DNA of 37,207 nt from JACPDH01 sp051305935 (GCA_051305935.1 JBPPMG010000502.1:1-37207), one strand, 5' to 3'; shown: positions 10,216 through 18,849, numbered from the stretch's first letter. The notes: a model not told the origin generated them from the letters alone. Made by a program: numbers and translations.

Positions 10216-11226
10216 ATGACGGATTCCCCACGCGAGACCTTTGCTCCTGAGGAGACGCCGACTTCCGGCCCACCACCTCGGCGGCGGGGGCTCGTGCGGC
10301 GCATCGCGATCGGTCTGCTCGCAGCGTTGCTGCTCTTCCTCGCAATCGAGTGGCTGAGATTTCCCGACGTTGCGAAGCTGCGGAAGGAAAACCCGAAGAC
10401 GACTGCCTTCATGGAGCTCCGTCGCAAGCAACTCCGGAGCGAAGGGAAGAGCGACGAGCTGAAGCACCGATGGGTGCCTTACGAGCGGATCTCGCCGAAC
10501 CTCCGGCGTGCCGTGATCGTGTCGGAGGATTCCGCGTTCTACGAGCACGAGGGAATCGACGTCGAGGAATTGAAGAAGTCGATGGAGACGAATCTCGAGA
10601 AAGGAAAGCTCGCTCGGGGCGGATCGACCATCACGCAGCAACTCGCGAAGAACCTCTACCTCTCGCCATCGAAGAATCCGTATCGCAAGGTTAGGGAACT
10701 GCTGATCACTCGCGCGCTCGAGCGCGAGCTGACGAAGAAGCGGATCTTCGAGATCTACCTCAACGTCGTCGAATACGGCGAGCAGGTGTACGGCGCGGAG
10801 GCAGCGGCACGGTTCTACTTCAACAAGCCGGCGCTGGCGTTGAGTCCCTCGGAGGCGGCGTTGCTTGCCGGGTGCCTGCCGAACCCGCGCAAGATGAATC
10901 CGGGGGCGCCGAACAAGCGTCTCCGCGCGCGGCAGCGAATCATCCTCTCGCGGATGAACCGCTGGGGCCGCTACTTCGAGCAAGAGGTGTTGACGGCGCC
11001 GGCTCCCGCGCACGCAGCGGAGGAGGCGACGACGACGGATTCGGTGACGACCGCGACGGACGCGACCGCGTTTGACCCGGAGACTGCCGCGACGTCCACG
11101 GATGCAACGACATCGGGCGAGCCTGCAGCTCCCGGCACCTCGACAGCTCCGGTGCCCGCTGACGAGTTGGACCCTCCGGCGAGCGAGACCGTGGCCGAGC
11201 CACCGCCAGAGCCGCCCGGGCGCTGA
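10216..11226 (+). CDS. mtgA: Monofunctional peptidoglycan glycosyltransferase
   Basis: A 336-residue membrane-anchored GT51 enzyme that polymerises lipid II into glycan strands. It has a basic N-terminus (PRRRGLVRR), one transmembrane helix at about residues 30-46, and then the GT51 domain. The catalytic Glu104 lies in SEDSAFYEHEG and the second family motif, GGSTITQQLAKNL, is at 135-147. There is no transpeptidase domain, so it is the monofunctional type. Beyond the catalytic domain (about residue 255) it carries an unusual tail of roughly 80 residues rich in Ala, Thr, Pro and Glu, likely disordered. Such a tail is not usual in MtgA and may span the periplasm or wall. Confidence 0.92.
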   Translation: MTDSPRETFAPEETPTSGPPPRRRGLVRRIAIGLLAALLLFLAIEWLRFPDVAKLRKENPKTTAFMELRRKQLRSEGKSDELKHRWVPYERISPNLRRAVIVSEDSAFYEHEGIDVEELKKSMETNLEKGKLARGGSTITQQLAKNLYLSPSKNPYRKVRELLITRALERELTKKRIFEIYLNVVEYGEQVYGAEAAARFYFNKPALALSPSEAALLAGCLPNPRKMNPGAPNKRLRARQRIILSRMNRWGRYFEQEVLTAPAPAHAAEEATTTDSVTTATDATAFDPETAATSTDATTSGEPAAPGTSTAPVPADELDPPASETVAEPPPEPPGR

Positions 11227-11289
11227 GCGATTTCCTGCCGTCCGGCGACACGATCGTTCTCTGGCGGCAGTGCTGCAGGATGAACTTCC

Positions 11290-11333
11290 CTATCTCCCGG
11301 GCTGTTGCTTCCCGCGGTCGGGAGGGATAGATT
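11290..11333 (+). promoter_or_regulatory. Promoter with overlapping inverted repeat, histidine kinase gene
   Basis: TTGCTT (11305-11310), a 17-base spacer and TAGATT (11328-11333) form a promoter whose -10 ends 8 bases before the ATG at 11342. An inverted repeat, CTATCTCCCG (11290-11299) and CGGGAGGGATAG (11319-11330), with a 2-base bulge, flanks the -35 and enters the -10. It could be an operator. Confidence 0.5.
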
Positions 11334-11341
11334 CGTGCGAG

Positions 11342-14300
11342 ATGCGCCGATGGCTGTGTGTGTGCCTCGTTGGCGGCGTGCTCGCTCTATGCGCGGGCGA
11401 CACGGCGGCGCAGCGCTTTCGCTTCGAGCGCTTCACGACGAACGAGGGTCTCGCGTCGTCGATCGTCTTCGCGATCGATCAGGACGAGCGAGGCTACATC
11501 TGGGTTGCCACCACTGAGGGTCTCAGCCGCTTCGACGGCCGTGAGTTCGTTTCCTTCGACTACTCCACCGGGTTGCGCGACCAGCGCCTGAGCGCGATGG
11601 CCCGCGACGCGCGCGGACGACTCTGGCTCGGAAGCGAGCAGGGAGTCTCGATCTGGGACGGGCTCGTCGTGGAGAACTACGGCGTGGAGGAGGGAGTCGG
11701 CCGCGGCACGGTCTGGTCGATCGCCTTCGACGGGAAAGGACGCGGATGGGTCGCCACGCAGGGCGGCGGCATCACCTCGTTCGACGGTACGCGCATTCGC
11801 ACCTTCACACGCGAGCAGGGTCTCCCGTCCGATTACATCTACGCGCTCATGTTCGATTCGAAGGAGCGTCTATGGATCGGCTCGCGAGACAAAGGGGTCG
11901 CGCTGGCGGAGATCTCGCCGGAGGGAGAGCTTCGTGTCGTGCATACGTGGGGAGTCGCGGAAGGACTCGCCAGTAACGGCGCGCGCGCGTTCGTCGAAGA
12001 GCCAGGGGGCTCGGTCCTCGTCGGACTTCGCGAGGGAGGGATCGCGCGTCTCGACGCGAACGGCGAGCTCGCGCAGCTCGAGACCCGAGTCGCCGGAAGC
12101 GACATCTACGCGCTGCAGTTCAACCGTCGCGGCCGGCTCGTGGTCGGAACGGTGGATGCGGGCGTGTCGATCTGCACGGCGCCTGAGTACACGAGCTGCC
12201 GGAAGCTCGATCGCTCGAATGGCATGCCCTCGGTGAACGTGACGGCAGTGTTCGAGGATCGCGAGGAGCAGCTCTGGATCGGTACCACCTCGGGGCTTCT
12301 CCGCTTCGCTGGGCATCGATTCCTCACCTACACCGAGGAGGAAGGTCTTCCGAGCGACGCGATACTCGGGATCACGCCGGACGGGAGCGACGTCGTCTGG
12401 ATCAGTACGATGGCCGGATTGAGTCGGGTGCAACTCGGCGATGCTCCAGGGAGCGAGGCGTCGGTTCGGACCTACACGAAGGCCGACGGGCTTCCCTCGA
12501 ACACGGTGTGGCACACACTGCGCGACAGGAGCGGCCGACTCTGGCTCGCAACCGGGAACGGTGTCTGCCTCTTCACGGAAGGCAAGGGTTGCCGCAACTT
12601 CACAGTGGACGACGGGCTTCCTGCGAACCAGGCTCTGACGCTGTTCGAAGCGAAGGATGGAACGCTGTGGGTCGGGACGCGCGGAGGGGTCGCGCGGCTG
12701 CGGGACACGGAAACGACGCCGAGCTTCGAGTCGATGGCGAGGGAGAACGGAGTGGCGGCGGAGTGTTTCGCGATCGACCAGTCGGACGACGGGAGCATGT
12801 GGTTCGCGACCAGCAACGCCATCACCCGGTTCGACGGACGCGAATGGAAGCGGTTCGACGCGGCGAAGGATCTCCACGCGCCGGCGATCACGGATCTCCT
12901 CGCCGGGGAAAAAGGACAGATCTGGCTTGCGACGAGCGGAGTGGGGGTCGTCCTTTACGAGTCGGCGGCGCAGCCCGATGGGATCGCGCGGGCGTACGGA
13001 ATGGACAGCGGCCTGCCGTCGAACACCGTCCGTGCGCTGGTGCGCGGAATCGATGGAACGATCTGGGCCGGGACACTCGCCGGAATCGCGCGGTTGAATC
13101 CGCGCAAGGCGGGACAGCCGGAATTCGTCGAGCGGCACTACACGGTGGAGGACGGGCTCGTTTCGCTCGAGCCGGCCAGCCCTAACGCGTTCGCCGCCGC
13201 GCCGGGCGGCGACATCTGGTTCGGCCTTCTCGGCGGCGCGACTCGATACCTTCCCGGCCGCGACGTGGAGCCGGCGCTGGCGCCGGGCGTGGCAATCGAG
13301 TCGGTAATCGCGGGAGAGGACCGGATGTACAGCGCTCCATTTACGGCGATGACCTCGAGCGTGAAAGCGCGGGAGGAGGGCCGGCGCTACGAGCTGTCGA
13401 AAGGCTCGCGTGACGTGACGATCGGATATCGCGCAGTCTCGTTTCGAAATCGTCTGGGGGTTCGCTATCAGTTCCGCCTCGACGGGTATGACGACGACTG
13501 GTCGGCGCCCACGGCGCGGACGTCGAAGGAGTACACGAAGCTCTCGCCCGGCCGATACACGTTCCTCGTGCGCGCGCGAGTAGGTCAGGGGCCCTGGAGC
13601 GAGCCGGCGACGCAGCCCATCGTGATCCCGGCGCGAATCTTCGAGACGCGCTGGTTCCGCTTTTTCTGCGTGGTCGTCGCCATCTTCGCGATTCTCGTGG
13701 CCCATCGGCTGCGCCTTCTCGCGATTCGGCGCAGGAACAAAGAGCTGAAGTCGATCGTCGAGGCGCGGACGAGCGAGCTCGAAGAGCGCAGCCGCGAGCT
13801 CGAGCACGCGAATGTCGAGCTGGCGACGATCAACGAGCTCGTCATGGACGCCGACCGCGCGAAGAGCCGTTTCCTCGCGAACATGAGCCATGAGCTCCGA
13901 ACGCCGCTCAACTCGATCATCGGCTTTTCGGAACTGCTCGTTGGCTCGGGCTCCCGCGTCGCTCCGGAGAAACAAGCGAGATTCCTCTCGAACGTCCGCC
14001 AGTCGGCTCAGATACTTCTCGGCCTGATCAACGACGTGCTCGACCTCTCGAAGATCGAGGCGGGCAAGATGGAAGTGCATGTCGAGACCGTCGAGGTGGC
14101 TTCGCTGGTCGAGGCGGCGACCGAAGGGCTCCGCGGACTTGCCGATCCGAAAGGGTTGCAGCTCGAGAGAGAGGTCGACGGCGGACTTCCGCTCGTCCAG
14201 GTCGACCCGGTCAAGGTGCGGCAGATTCTGAACAACCTCTTGTCGAACGCGATCAAGTTCTCGCCGCAGGGTGCGAGCATCCATGTGCGTGCGACGCGCA

Positions 14301-14593
14301 GCGAGCCCCGTGAATCGGGGCTGAAAGTCGATGCGTTCGAGCTCAGCGTGTCGGACCGCGGGCCGGGGATCCCTCCGGAGCAGCTTCGGGGACTCTTCGA
14401 AGAGTACCGCCAGGCAAAGGCGGGCGCGCGCCTGGGGCTGGGCACGGGTCTCGGCCTCGCGATCGTCAAGAATTTCGCGGAGCTCCTGGGAGGTCGGGTG
14501 GCTGCCGAGTCCGTCGTCGGCGAGGGGAGCACGTTCCGCGTCTGGCTACCCGTCGACGCGCGCGCGTTCGATTCGGAGCGAGGCAGCGGCTGA
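11342..14593 (+). CDS. Propeller-type sensor histidine kinase (orphan)
   Basis: A 1083-residue inner-membrane kinase. A signal peptide (about 1-23) precedes a long periplasmic sensor made of repeated two-component-regulator propeller blades (units such as GYIWVATTEGLSRFDG and RLWIGSRDKG, to about residue 650). A Y_Y_Y domain follows (about 703-757), then one transmembrane helix (about 773-791), a coiled coil, a HisKA domain with phospho-acceptor His850 in NMSHELRTP, and a HATPase domain (N box near 964, DRGPGIP near 1005, GLGTGLGLAIV near 1033). It is intact, but unlike many relatives it has no receiver or DNA-binding domain, and no response regulator is in the window. The ligand is unknown; relatives often sense glycans. 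Start chosen for the signal peptide and the -10 box 8 bases upstream. Confidence 0.95.
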   Translation: MRRWLCVCLVGGVLALCAGDTAAQRFRFERFTTNEGLASSIVFAIDQDERGYIWVATTEGLSRFDGREFVSFDYSTGLRDQRLSAMARDARGRLWLGSEQGVSIWDGLVVENYGVEEGVGRGTVWSIAFDGKGRGWVATQGGGITSFDGTRIRTFTREQGLPSDYIYALMFDSKERLWIGSRDKGVALAEISPEGELRVVHTWGVAEGLASNGARAFVEEPGGSVLVGLREGGIARLDANGELAQLETRVAGSDIYALQFNRRGRLVVGTVDAGVSICTAPEYTSCRKLDRSNGMPSVNVTAVFEDREEQLWIGTTSGLLRFAGHRFLTYTEEEGLPSDAILGITPDGSDVVWISTMAGLSRVQLGDAPGSEASVRTYTKADGLPSNTVWHTLRDRSGRLWLATGNGVCLFTEGKGCRNFTVDDGLPANQALTLFEAKDGTLWVGTRGGVARLRDTETTPSFESMARENGVAAECFAIDQSDDGSMWFATSNAITRFDGREWKRFDAAKDLHAPAITDLLAGEKGQIWLATSGVGVVLYESAAQPDGIARAYGMDSGLPSNTVRALVRGIDGTIWAGTLAGIARLNPRKAGQPEFVERHYTVEDGLVSLEPASPNAFAAAPGGDIWFGLLGGATRYLPGRDVEPALAPGVAIESVIAGEDRMYSAPFTAMTSSVKAREEGRRYELSKGSRDVTIGYRAVSFRNRLGVRYQFRLDGYDDDWSAPTARTSKEYTKLSPGRYTFLVRARVGQGPWSEPATQPIVIPARIFETRWFRFFCVVVAIFAILVAHRLRLLAIRRRNKELKSIVEARTSELEERSRELEHANVELATINELVMDADRAKSRFLANMSHELRTPLNSIIGFSELLVGSGSRVAPEKQARFLSNVRQSAQILLGLINDVLDLSKIEAGKMEVHVETVEVASLVEAATEGLRGLADPKGLQLEREVDGGLPLVQVDPVKVRQILNNLLSNAIKFSPQGASIHVRATRSEPRESGLKVDAFELSVSDRGPGIPPEQLRGLFEEYRQAKAGARLGLGTGLGLAIVKNFAELLGGRVAAESVVGEGSTFRVWLPVDARAFDSERGSG

Positions 14594-14605
14594 GACCGTA
14601 TCGAG

Positions 14606-14745
14606 AACTGGGAATTGCGGACTGAGAGAGTGCCAGGTTGAAGCCGCTTCCTGCTTCCCGATCGATATCTGAAGGCCGAAGGCTGGCGAGTCGATCGCGA
14701 GAATACGCCTCTCGTCCCTCGCTCTCAGTTCTCAATTCTCCAATT
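14606..14745. repeat. Imperfect long inverted repeat between kinase and enolase genes
   Basis: The segment 14606-14629 pairs imperfectly (about 19 of 24 positions, counted by eye) with 14722-14745, which itself belongs to a tract of tandem CAATTCT-like units up to about 14756. It lies in the 203-base gap before enolase. It may be a dispersed extragenic repeat or transcript-end structure. No T-tract follows it. Confidence 0.4.
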
Positions 14746-14781
14746 CTCAATTCCTCACTTTCCCTCCCCAGGCGGCGCGCG

Positions 14782-14787
14782 TAGACT
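14782..14787 (+). promoter_or_regulatory. Candidate -10 for leaderless enolase mRNA
   Basis: TAGACT ends 9 bases before the ATG at 14797, and no Shine-Dalgarno sequence is present in between. Confidence 0.45.
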
Positions 14788-14796
14788 AGCGGCATC

Positions 14797-16077
14797 ATGT
14801 TCACGATCTCTGAAGTCTTCGCACGGGAAATCCTCGATTCACGCGGCAATCCGACCATAGAAGTCGACGTCGTTCTCGATTCCGGTGTGCTTGGGCGCGC
14901 GGCGGTTCCTTCGGGCGCGTCGACCGGCACACGGGAGGCTCTCGAGCTTCGCGACGGCGACAAAGGGCGCTATCTCGGCAAAGGGGTGAGCAAGGCGGTC
15001 GACCACGTCAACTCCGACATCGCGAACGAAGTCGAAGGCATGGACGCGCGCGAGCAGTCGCTCATCGACCTCGTGATGCTCGAGCTCGACGGCACGGAGA
15101 ACAAGTCGAAGCTGGGCGCCAACGCGATCCTGGGAGTCTCCCTCGCCGTAGCCCGCGCTGCCTCCGAAGCCGCGGGGCTCCCGCTGTTCCAGTACCTTGG
15201 CGGACCGGGAGCGCGGACGATCCCCGTGCCGATGATGAACGTCATCAACGGCGGCGCGCATGCGGACAACACGCTCGACTTCCAGGAGTTGATGGTCGTC
15301 CCGGCGGGATTCCATTCGTTCAGCGAAGCGCTGCGTGCGGGCGCCGAGACGTTTCACAGCCTGAAGAAAATTCTTCACGACAAGGGCCTCACGACCTCCG
15401 TTGGGGACGAAGGCGGGTTTGCGCCTAACGTCAAGTCGCCCTCGGAGGCGCTCGGCTACATCATGAGTGCGATCGAGAAGGCCGGGTACAAGCCGGGCGA
15501 GCAGATCTATCTCGCGCTCGACGTCGCGGCGTCCGAATTTTTCAAGGACGGCATCTACGACCTTCACGGCGAGGGGCGCAAGCTCAAGGCCGCGGAATTG
15601 AACGCCTACTACCAGGAGCTCCGGAAGGCCTATCCGATCATCTCGATCGAAGACGGAATGGCCGAAGGCGACTGGGACGGCTGGAAGCTGCACACCGACA
15701 CGATGGGCGCGGGTACGCAGCTGGTCGGCGACGACCTGTTCGTGACGAACACGAAGATCTTCGCGGAAGGAATCGCGAAGGGGATCACCAACGCGATCCT
15801 CATCAAGGTCAACCAGATCGGCACGCTCACAGAGACCCTCGACGCGGTCGAGATGGCGAAGCGCGCGGGCTACCGCGCCGTGATGTCGCATCGCTCGGGC
15901 GAAACCGAGGATTCGACGATCGCCGACCTCGCGGTGGCGACGAACTGCGGACAGATCAAGACGGGCTCGGCCTCACGCAGCGACCGCATGGCGAAGTACA
16001 ACCAGCTGATCCGCATCGAGGAAGAGCTGGGTGACGCCGCGGTCTACGCGGGCAAATCGATTTTTCGTTCGCTGTAA
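14797..16077 (+). CDS. eno: Enolase
   Basis: Converts 2-phosphoglycerate to phosphoenolpyruvate in glycolysis; cytosolic and magnesium-dependent. The 426-residue length is typical. Visible landmarks are the N-terminal AREILDSRGNPTIEV, PSGASTGTREA, the loop NGGAHADN, the metal ligands in ALDVAASEF, SIEDGMAE and VGDDLFVTN, the catalytic lysine in ILIKVNQIGTLTE, and SHRSGETEDSTIADLAV. It is complete with no unusual substitution. It appears to be expressed from its own promoter, with TAGACT 9 bases upstream of the start. Confidence 0.98.
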   Translation: MFTISEVFAREILDSRGNPTIEVDVVLDSGVLGRAAVPSGASTGTREALELRDGDKGRYLGKGVSKAVDHVNSDIANEVEGMDAREQSLIDLVMLELDGTENKSKLGANAILGVSLAVARAASEAAGLPLFQYLGGPGARTIPVPMMNVINGGAHADNTLDFQELMVVPAGFHSFSEALRAGAETFHSLKKILHDKGLTTSVGDEGGFAPNVKSPSEALGYIMSAIEKAGYKPGEQIYLALDVAASEFFKDGIYDLHGEGRKLKAAELNAYYQELRKAYPIISIEDGMAEGDWDGWKLHTDTMGAGTQLVGDDLFVTNTKIFAEGIAKGITNAILIKVNQIGTLTETLDAVEMAKRAGYRAVMSHRSGETEDSTIADLAVATNCGQIKTGSASRSDRMAKYNQLIRIEEELGDAAVYAGKSIFRSL

Positions 16078-16114
16078 AGACAGTTCTCGATGATGGTTGC
16101 GGACGCTCCGCGAA

Positions 16115-16170
16115 CCGGCAGGGATGCCGGGCGCGGGCTGTCTGCGTTCACGCGGCGCCCGGGCGCCGCG
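16115..16170. terminator. Two GC-rich hairpins after enolase
   Basis: CCGGCA-GGGA-TGCCGG (16115-16130) is followed by a perfect 20-bp palindrome at 16151-16170 built of CGCGGCGCCC and its complement. There is no T-tract. They could attenuate or end enolase transcription, or be a regulator site for the next gene, whose ribosome site starts about 20 bases later. Confidence 0.4.
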
Positions 16171-16199
16171 GGGTGATCGATTGCGAAAAGGGGGCTTCC

Positions 16200-16655
16200 A
16201 TGAAGATCAAGAGGATCGTCGCTGTGCTGATCGTTTCCCTGTTACCCGTGGTCGCGGGAGCGGCGAGCTGGATCGTCGTGCCCCACATGGGTGGAACGCT
16301 CGCGATCCATCCCGAACGCGTCGGCACGGTGTGGTACTCCGCGAAGGGCGAACCGGCGAGCGCGACGCTGCGCATCATCTACGACGGCAACGCACAGGGT
16401 AAGGTCCTCACCGGCTCGGAGGCGACCGTGGCGTGGCAGACGATGCAGGCGGATGCCGAACTGCTCTCGCGGTTTCTCTGGGTGCCGCACATGGAGGGAA
16501 CGCTCGGAATCCCGCACCGATCGGTCCAGGCCCTCTTCTTTGCGCCGGCGGAAGCAGCGAAGCCGGCGAAGCTTCGCATCATCCATGACGTCGACACGAA
16601 GGTGATCGAGGGCGCCGAGGCCGAGGCGCTCTGGAAGAAGCTGAGCGCAAAGTAA
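16200..16655 (+). CDS. Small exported protein with two tandem VPHM repeats
   Basis: A 151-residue protein not recognised as a named family. A signal peptide (about 1-22, ending VVAGAAS) is followed by two copies of a unit of about 58 residues. Copy one (about 24-82) and copy two (about 92-148) each contain VPHM-x-GTL-x-I, then an aromatic strand, then (T/K)LRII(Y/H)D, and end in an alanine/glutamate helix with a conserved Trp. The repeat offset is 68 residues. The predicted fold is two small beta sheets with a helix each. Start supported by an AAGGGGG ribosome site. It lies downstream of enolase and upstream of a perfect palindromic terminator. Confidence 0.8.
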   Translation: MKIKRIVAVLIVSLLPVVAGAASWIVVPHMGGTLAIHPERVGTVWYSAKGEPASATLRIIYDGNAQGKVLTGSEATVAWQTMQADAELLSRFLWVPHMEGTLGIPHRSVQALFFAPAEAAKPAKLRIIHDVDTKVIEGAEAEALWKKLSAK

Positions 16656-16682
16656 GGCGGCGTCACACGAGTCGCAAGCGCG

Positions 16683-16708
16683 AAGGGGCACGGCATGCCG
16701 TGCCCCTT
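16683..16708. terminator. Bidirectional terminator, perfect 26-bp palindrome
   Basis: A perfect palindrome with arms beginning AAGGGGCACGGC, between the convergent genes ending at 16655 and 16735. The A/T at its edges gives a short U-run on either transcript. The arm core GGGCACGGC recurs in the hairpin at 27707. Confidence 0.75.
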
Positions 16709-16734
16709 TGCATTTCGTGCGTGTTGCGCTGCGG

Positions 16735-18633
16735 TCACGCCATCGATCGAATCGCTTCCTCGATCCGTTCCGGGGTGGGCAGGATGCCCTCGACGAGCAT
16801 TCCCTCGGCCCACTCGAACTCGCCCTTCATGAACGACATCGCGACCTGGTAGCTGTAGTCGTCGTGATTGTGGAACAGCGTTCGGAAGTTGTTCTCGATG
16901 CGCAGGCGCGCCTCGCGGCAGAAGTGATCGGCAAGCTCGTACGCGTTCGACGTGTCGCCACCCTTCTTCGCGAGATGCTGCGCGTAGGTGATCGCAGCCG
17001 ACATGGCGAAGAGATCGGTGCCGATGTCGACGAGGCGGAAGAGCGTGCGCTGCTTGCGCTCCAGCTTCGCCTGGAAGATCGTCATCGCGTGGAAGATCGC
17101 GCGGGCGAGCTGGCGCGACGCGCTCTCGGCGAACTCGAGGTGTTTGCCGAGCTTCCCGAAATCACCGAACTGTCCGCGTCCCTTCGGTATGAAAAGCGTG
17201 GGGTACCAGCCGGCGTAATGCAGCCCGGCCTTCGTAAGGGCGGGGAGCTTTTCGCCGAAGGTCGCGTCTCTCTTGAGCATCACGCCGGCGAGCTTCATGT
17301 GGGGATCGACCGCCTCACGCGCGATGAACAGGTGCTGAATCTCCGAAGTGCCCTCGAAGATGCGATTGATGCGCATGTCGCGCATGATCCTCTCGACCGG
17401 CCAGGGCTTCTCGCCCCGGGCCTCGAGTGACGCGGAGGTCTCGTAGCCGCGCCCGCCCCGAATCTGAACGAGCTTGTCGACGATCTGCCAGGAGACCTCC
17501 GTGTTGAACAGTTTCGCCATGGCGGCTTCGAGCCGCAGGTCGACCTTGCCCGCGTCGGCGAGGCCGGAGGTGAGCCAGGCGATCGCTTCCTGGGCGAAGG
17601 TGTGTGACGCCATCCAGGCGAGCTCGACTGCGATCGCCTCGTGCTTGCCGATGGGGAGCCCCCACTGCACGCGCTCGTTGACCCAGTCGCGAGCGATCTG
17701 CAGCATGCGGCGCGAGCCCGCCGCGCAGCCGGCCGGAATCGTCAGGCGACCGGTGTTCAGCGTGATCAGCGCAAGCTTGAGGCCAAGCCCTTCGCCCCAG
17801 ATGATCTGATCCGCGGGGATGAAGACGTCTTTGAAGCTGATCAGCGCGTTGCCGATGCCACGAAGTCCCATGAACTGGCAGCGGTGCTCGACCTTCACGC
17901 CGGGAGAGCTCGTCTCGACGAGAAACGCCGTGATCTGCTTCTTTTCCTTGCCGTCGACGACCTTTGGCGGCGTCTGCGCCATCACCACGAGCAACTCGGC
18001 GCGCGTGCCGTTCGTGCACCAGAGCTTCAGTCCGTTGAGAATCCAGCCCTTCCCGTCGGGCGATGGTGTCGCGACCGTCTTCATCTTCGCGGGATCGGAG
18101 CCGACGCCGGGCTCCGTGAGCGCAAACGCGGAGATCGCGCCCGCCGCGAGCCTCGGAAGCCACTTCTGCTTTTGCTCGGGAGTGCCGAAGAGCTTGAGCG
18201 GCTGCGGCACGCCAATCGACTGGTGCGCGGAGACCCACGCGACGGTCGATCCGCACCACGTCGCGATGAGCGCGATCGCGCGGTTGTAGTTCACCGAGGA
18301 GAACCCCATGCCGCCGTACTCTTTCGGGATCTTCATCCCGAACGCTCCGAGCCGCTTGAGCCCTTCGAGCACTTCCTGCGGATAGTCGCCGTCGCGATCG
18401 ATCTTCTCGGCGTCGACTTTCTCCGAGAGGAATCGTTCGAGCTTCGCCAGAAACTCGTCACCGGTCTTCCTGTCCTCGGTATCCTGCTCCGGGAAGGGAT
18501 GGACGAGATCGAGTCTGTACTTTCCGAGGAAGAGGTCGCCGACGAATGACGGCTTCTCCCACTCGGTCTCGCGGCTGGCCTCGGCGACTTCCATCGCCTC
18601 TTCGGCGCCTGCAGTTTTCAATTCGGGCTTCAT
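16735..18633 (-). CDS. Acyl-CoA dehydrogenase, large form with C-terminal extension
   Basis: A FAD-dependent enzyme for the first step of beta-oxidation. At 632 residues it is much longer than ordinary acyl-CoA dehydrogenases (about 380) and resembles the VLCAD/ACAD9 type, with a helical extension of roughly 170 residues. FAD and substrate segments are visible: FALTEPGVGSDPAKM, LKLWCTNGTRAEL, the RGGRGYE loop, and RIFEGTSEIQ with the probable catalytic base Glu427. A preference for long chains is inferred from the length only. The start at 18633 has GAGGA about 8 bases upstream. A consensus-like promoter with an embedded FadR-like operator lies about 90 bases upstream. folE is divergent. Confidence 0.93.
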   Translation of the reverse strand: MKPELKTAGAEEAMEVAEASRETEWEKPSFVGDLFLGKYRLDLVHPFPEQDTEDRKTGDEFLAKLERFLSEKVDAEKIDRDGDYPQEVLEGLKRLGAFGMKIPKEYGGMGFSSVNYNRAIALIATWCGSTVAWVSAHQSIGVPQPLKLFGTPEQKQKWLPRLAAGAISAFALTEPGVGSDPAKMKTVATPSPDGKGWILNGLKLWCTNGTRAELLVVMAQTPPKVVDGKEKKQITAFLVETSSPGVKVEHRCQFMGLRGIGNALISFKDVFIPADQIIWGEGLGLKLALITLNTGRLTIPAGCAAGSRRMLQIARDWVNERVQWGLPIGKHEAIAVELAWMASHTFAQEAIAWLTSGLADAGKVDLRLEAAMAKLFNTEVSWQIVDKLVQIRGGRGYETSASLEARGEKPWPVERIMRDMRINRIFEGTSEIQHLFIAREAVDPHMKLAGVMLKRDATFGEKLPALTKAGLHYAGWYPTLFIPKGRGQFGDFGKLGKHLEFAESASRQLARAIFHAMTIFQAKLERKQRTLFRLVDIGTDLFAMSAAITYAQHLAKKGGDTSNAYELADHFCREARLRIENNFRTLFHNHDDYSYQVAMSFMKGEFEWAEGMLVEGILPTPERIEEAIRSMA

Positions 18634-18669
18634 CGAGTGGTCCTCGTTTCGATTGGGCATGGGGGTGGG

Positions 18670-18694
18670 TACAACTCCAGCGGATACAACTCCA
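18670..18694. repeat. 10-bp direct repeat in the acyl-CoA dehydrogenase leader
   Basis: TACAACTCCA occurs at 18670-18679 and again at 18685-18694 (15-base period, on one DNA face after about 1.5 turns). It lies between the predicted transcription start and the start codon. Function unknown. Confidence 0.5.
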
Positions 18695-18720
18695 CCGGCG
18701 CTCAATTTTCGAGTGGGGAA

Positions 18721-18750
18721 ATTATGAATGACCATTCATTCAGCTGTCAA
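18721..18750 (-). promoter_or_regulatory. Promoter of acyl-CoA dehydrogenase with FadR-like operator in the spacer
   Basis: On the minus strand, TTGACA (plus positions 18745-18750), an 18-base spacer and CATAAT (18721-18726) form a near-consensus promoter. The spacer is occupied by TGAATGACCATTCATTCA (18725-18742), with perfect 7-bp arms TGAATGA and TCATTCA. This fits the known Bacillus-type FadR (TetR family, acyl-CoA-released) site at all but one position, as I recall the consensus. Binding would block RNA polymerase, fitting derepression by acyl-CoA. The regulator gene is not in the window. Confidence 0.75.
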
Positions 18751-18849
18751 CTCCCGCGATTATTGGGTGTTATCGGGTGGTGCCGGACTCGATCTGCTAA
18801 GCTTCAGCCGCTCGGCAGCCAAGGCGCCGGGAAGATCCGGGGAGGCTCC

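Noticed and set aside
11870..14284. An 804-codon open frame opposite the histidine kinase
   Set aside because: Composition is arginine-rich and featureless, and the kinase on the other strand has complete domains.
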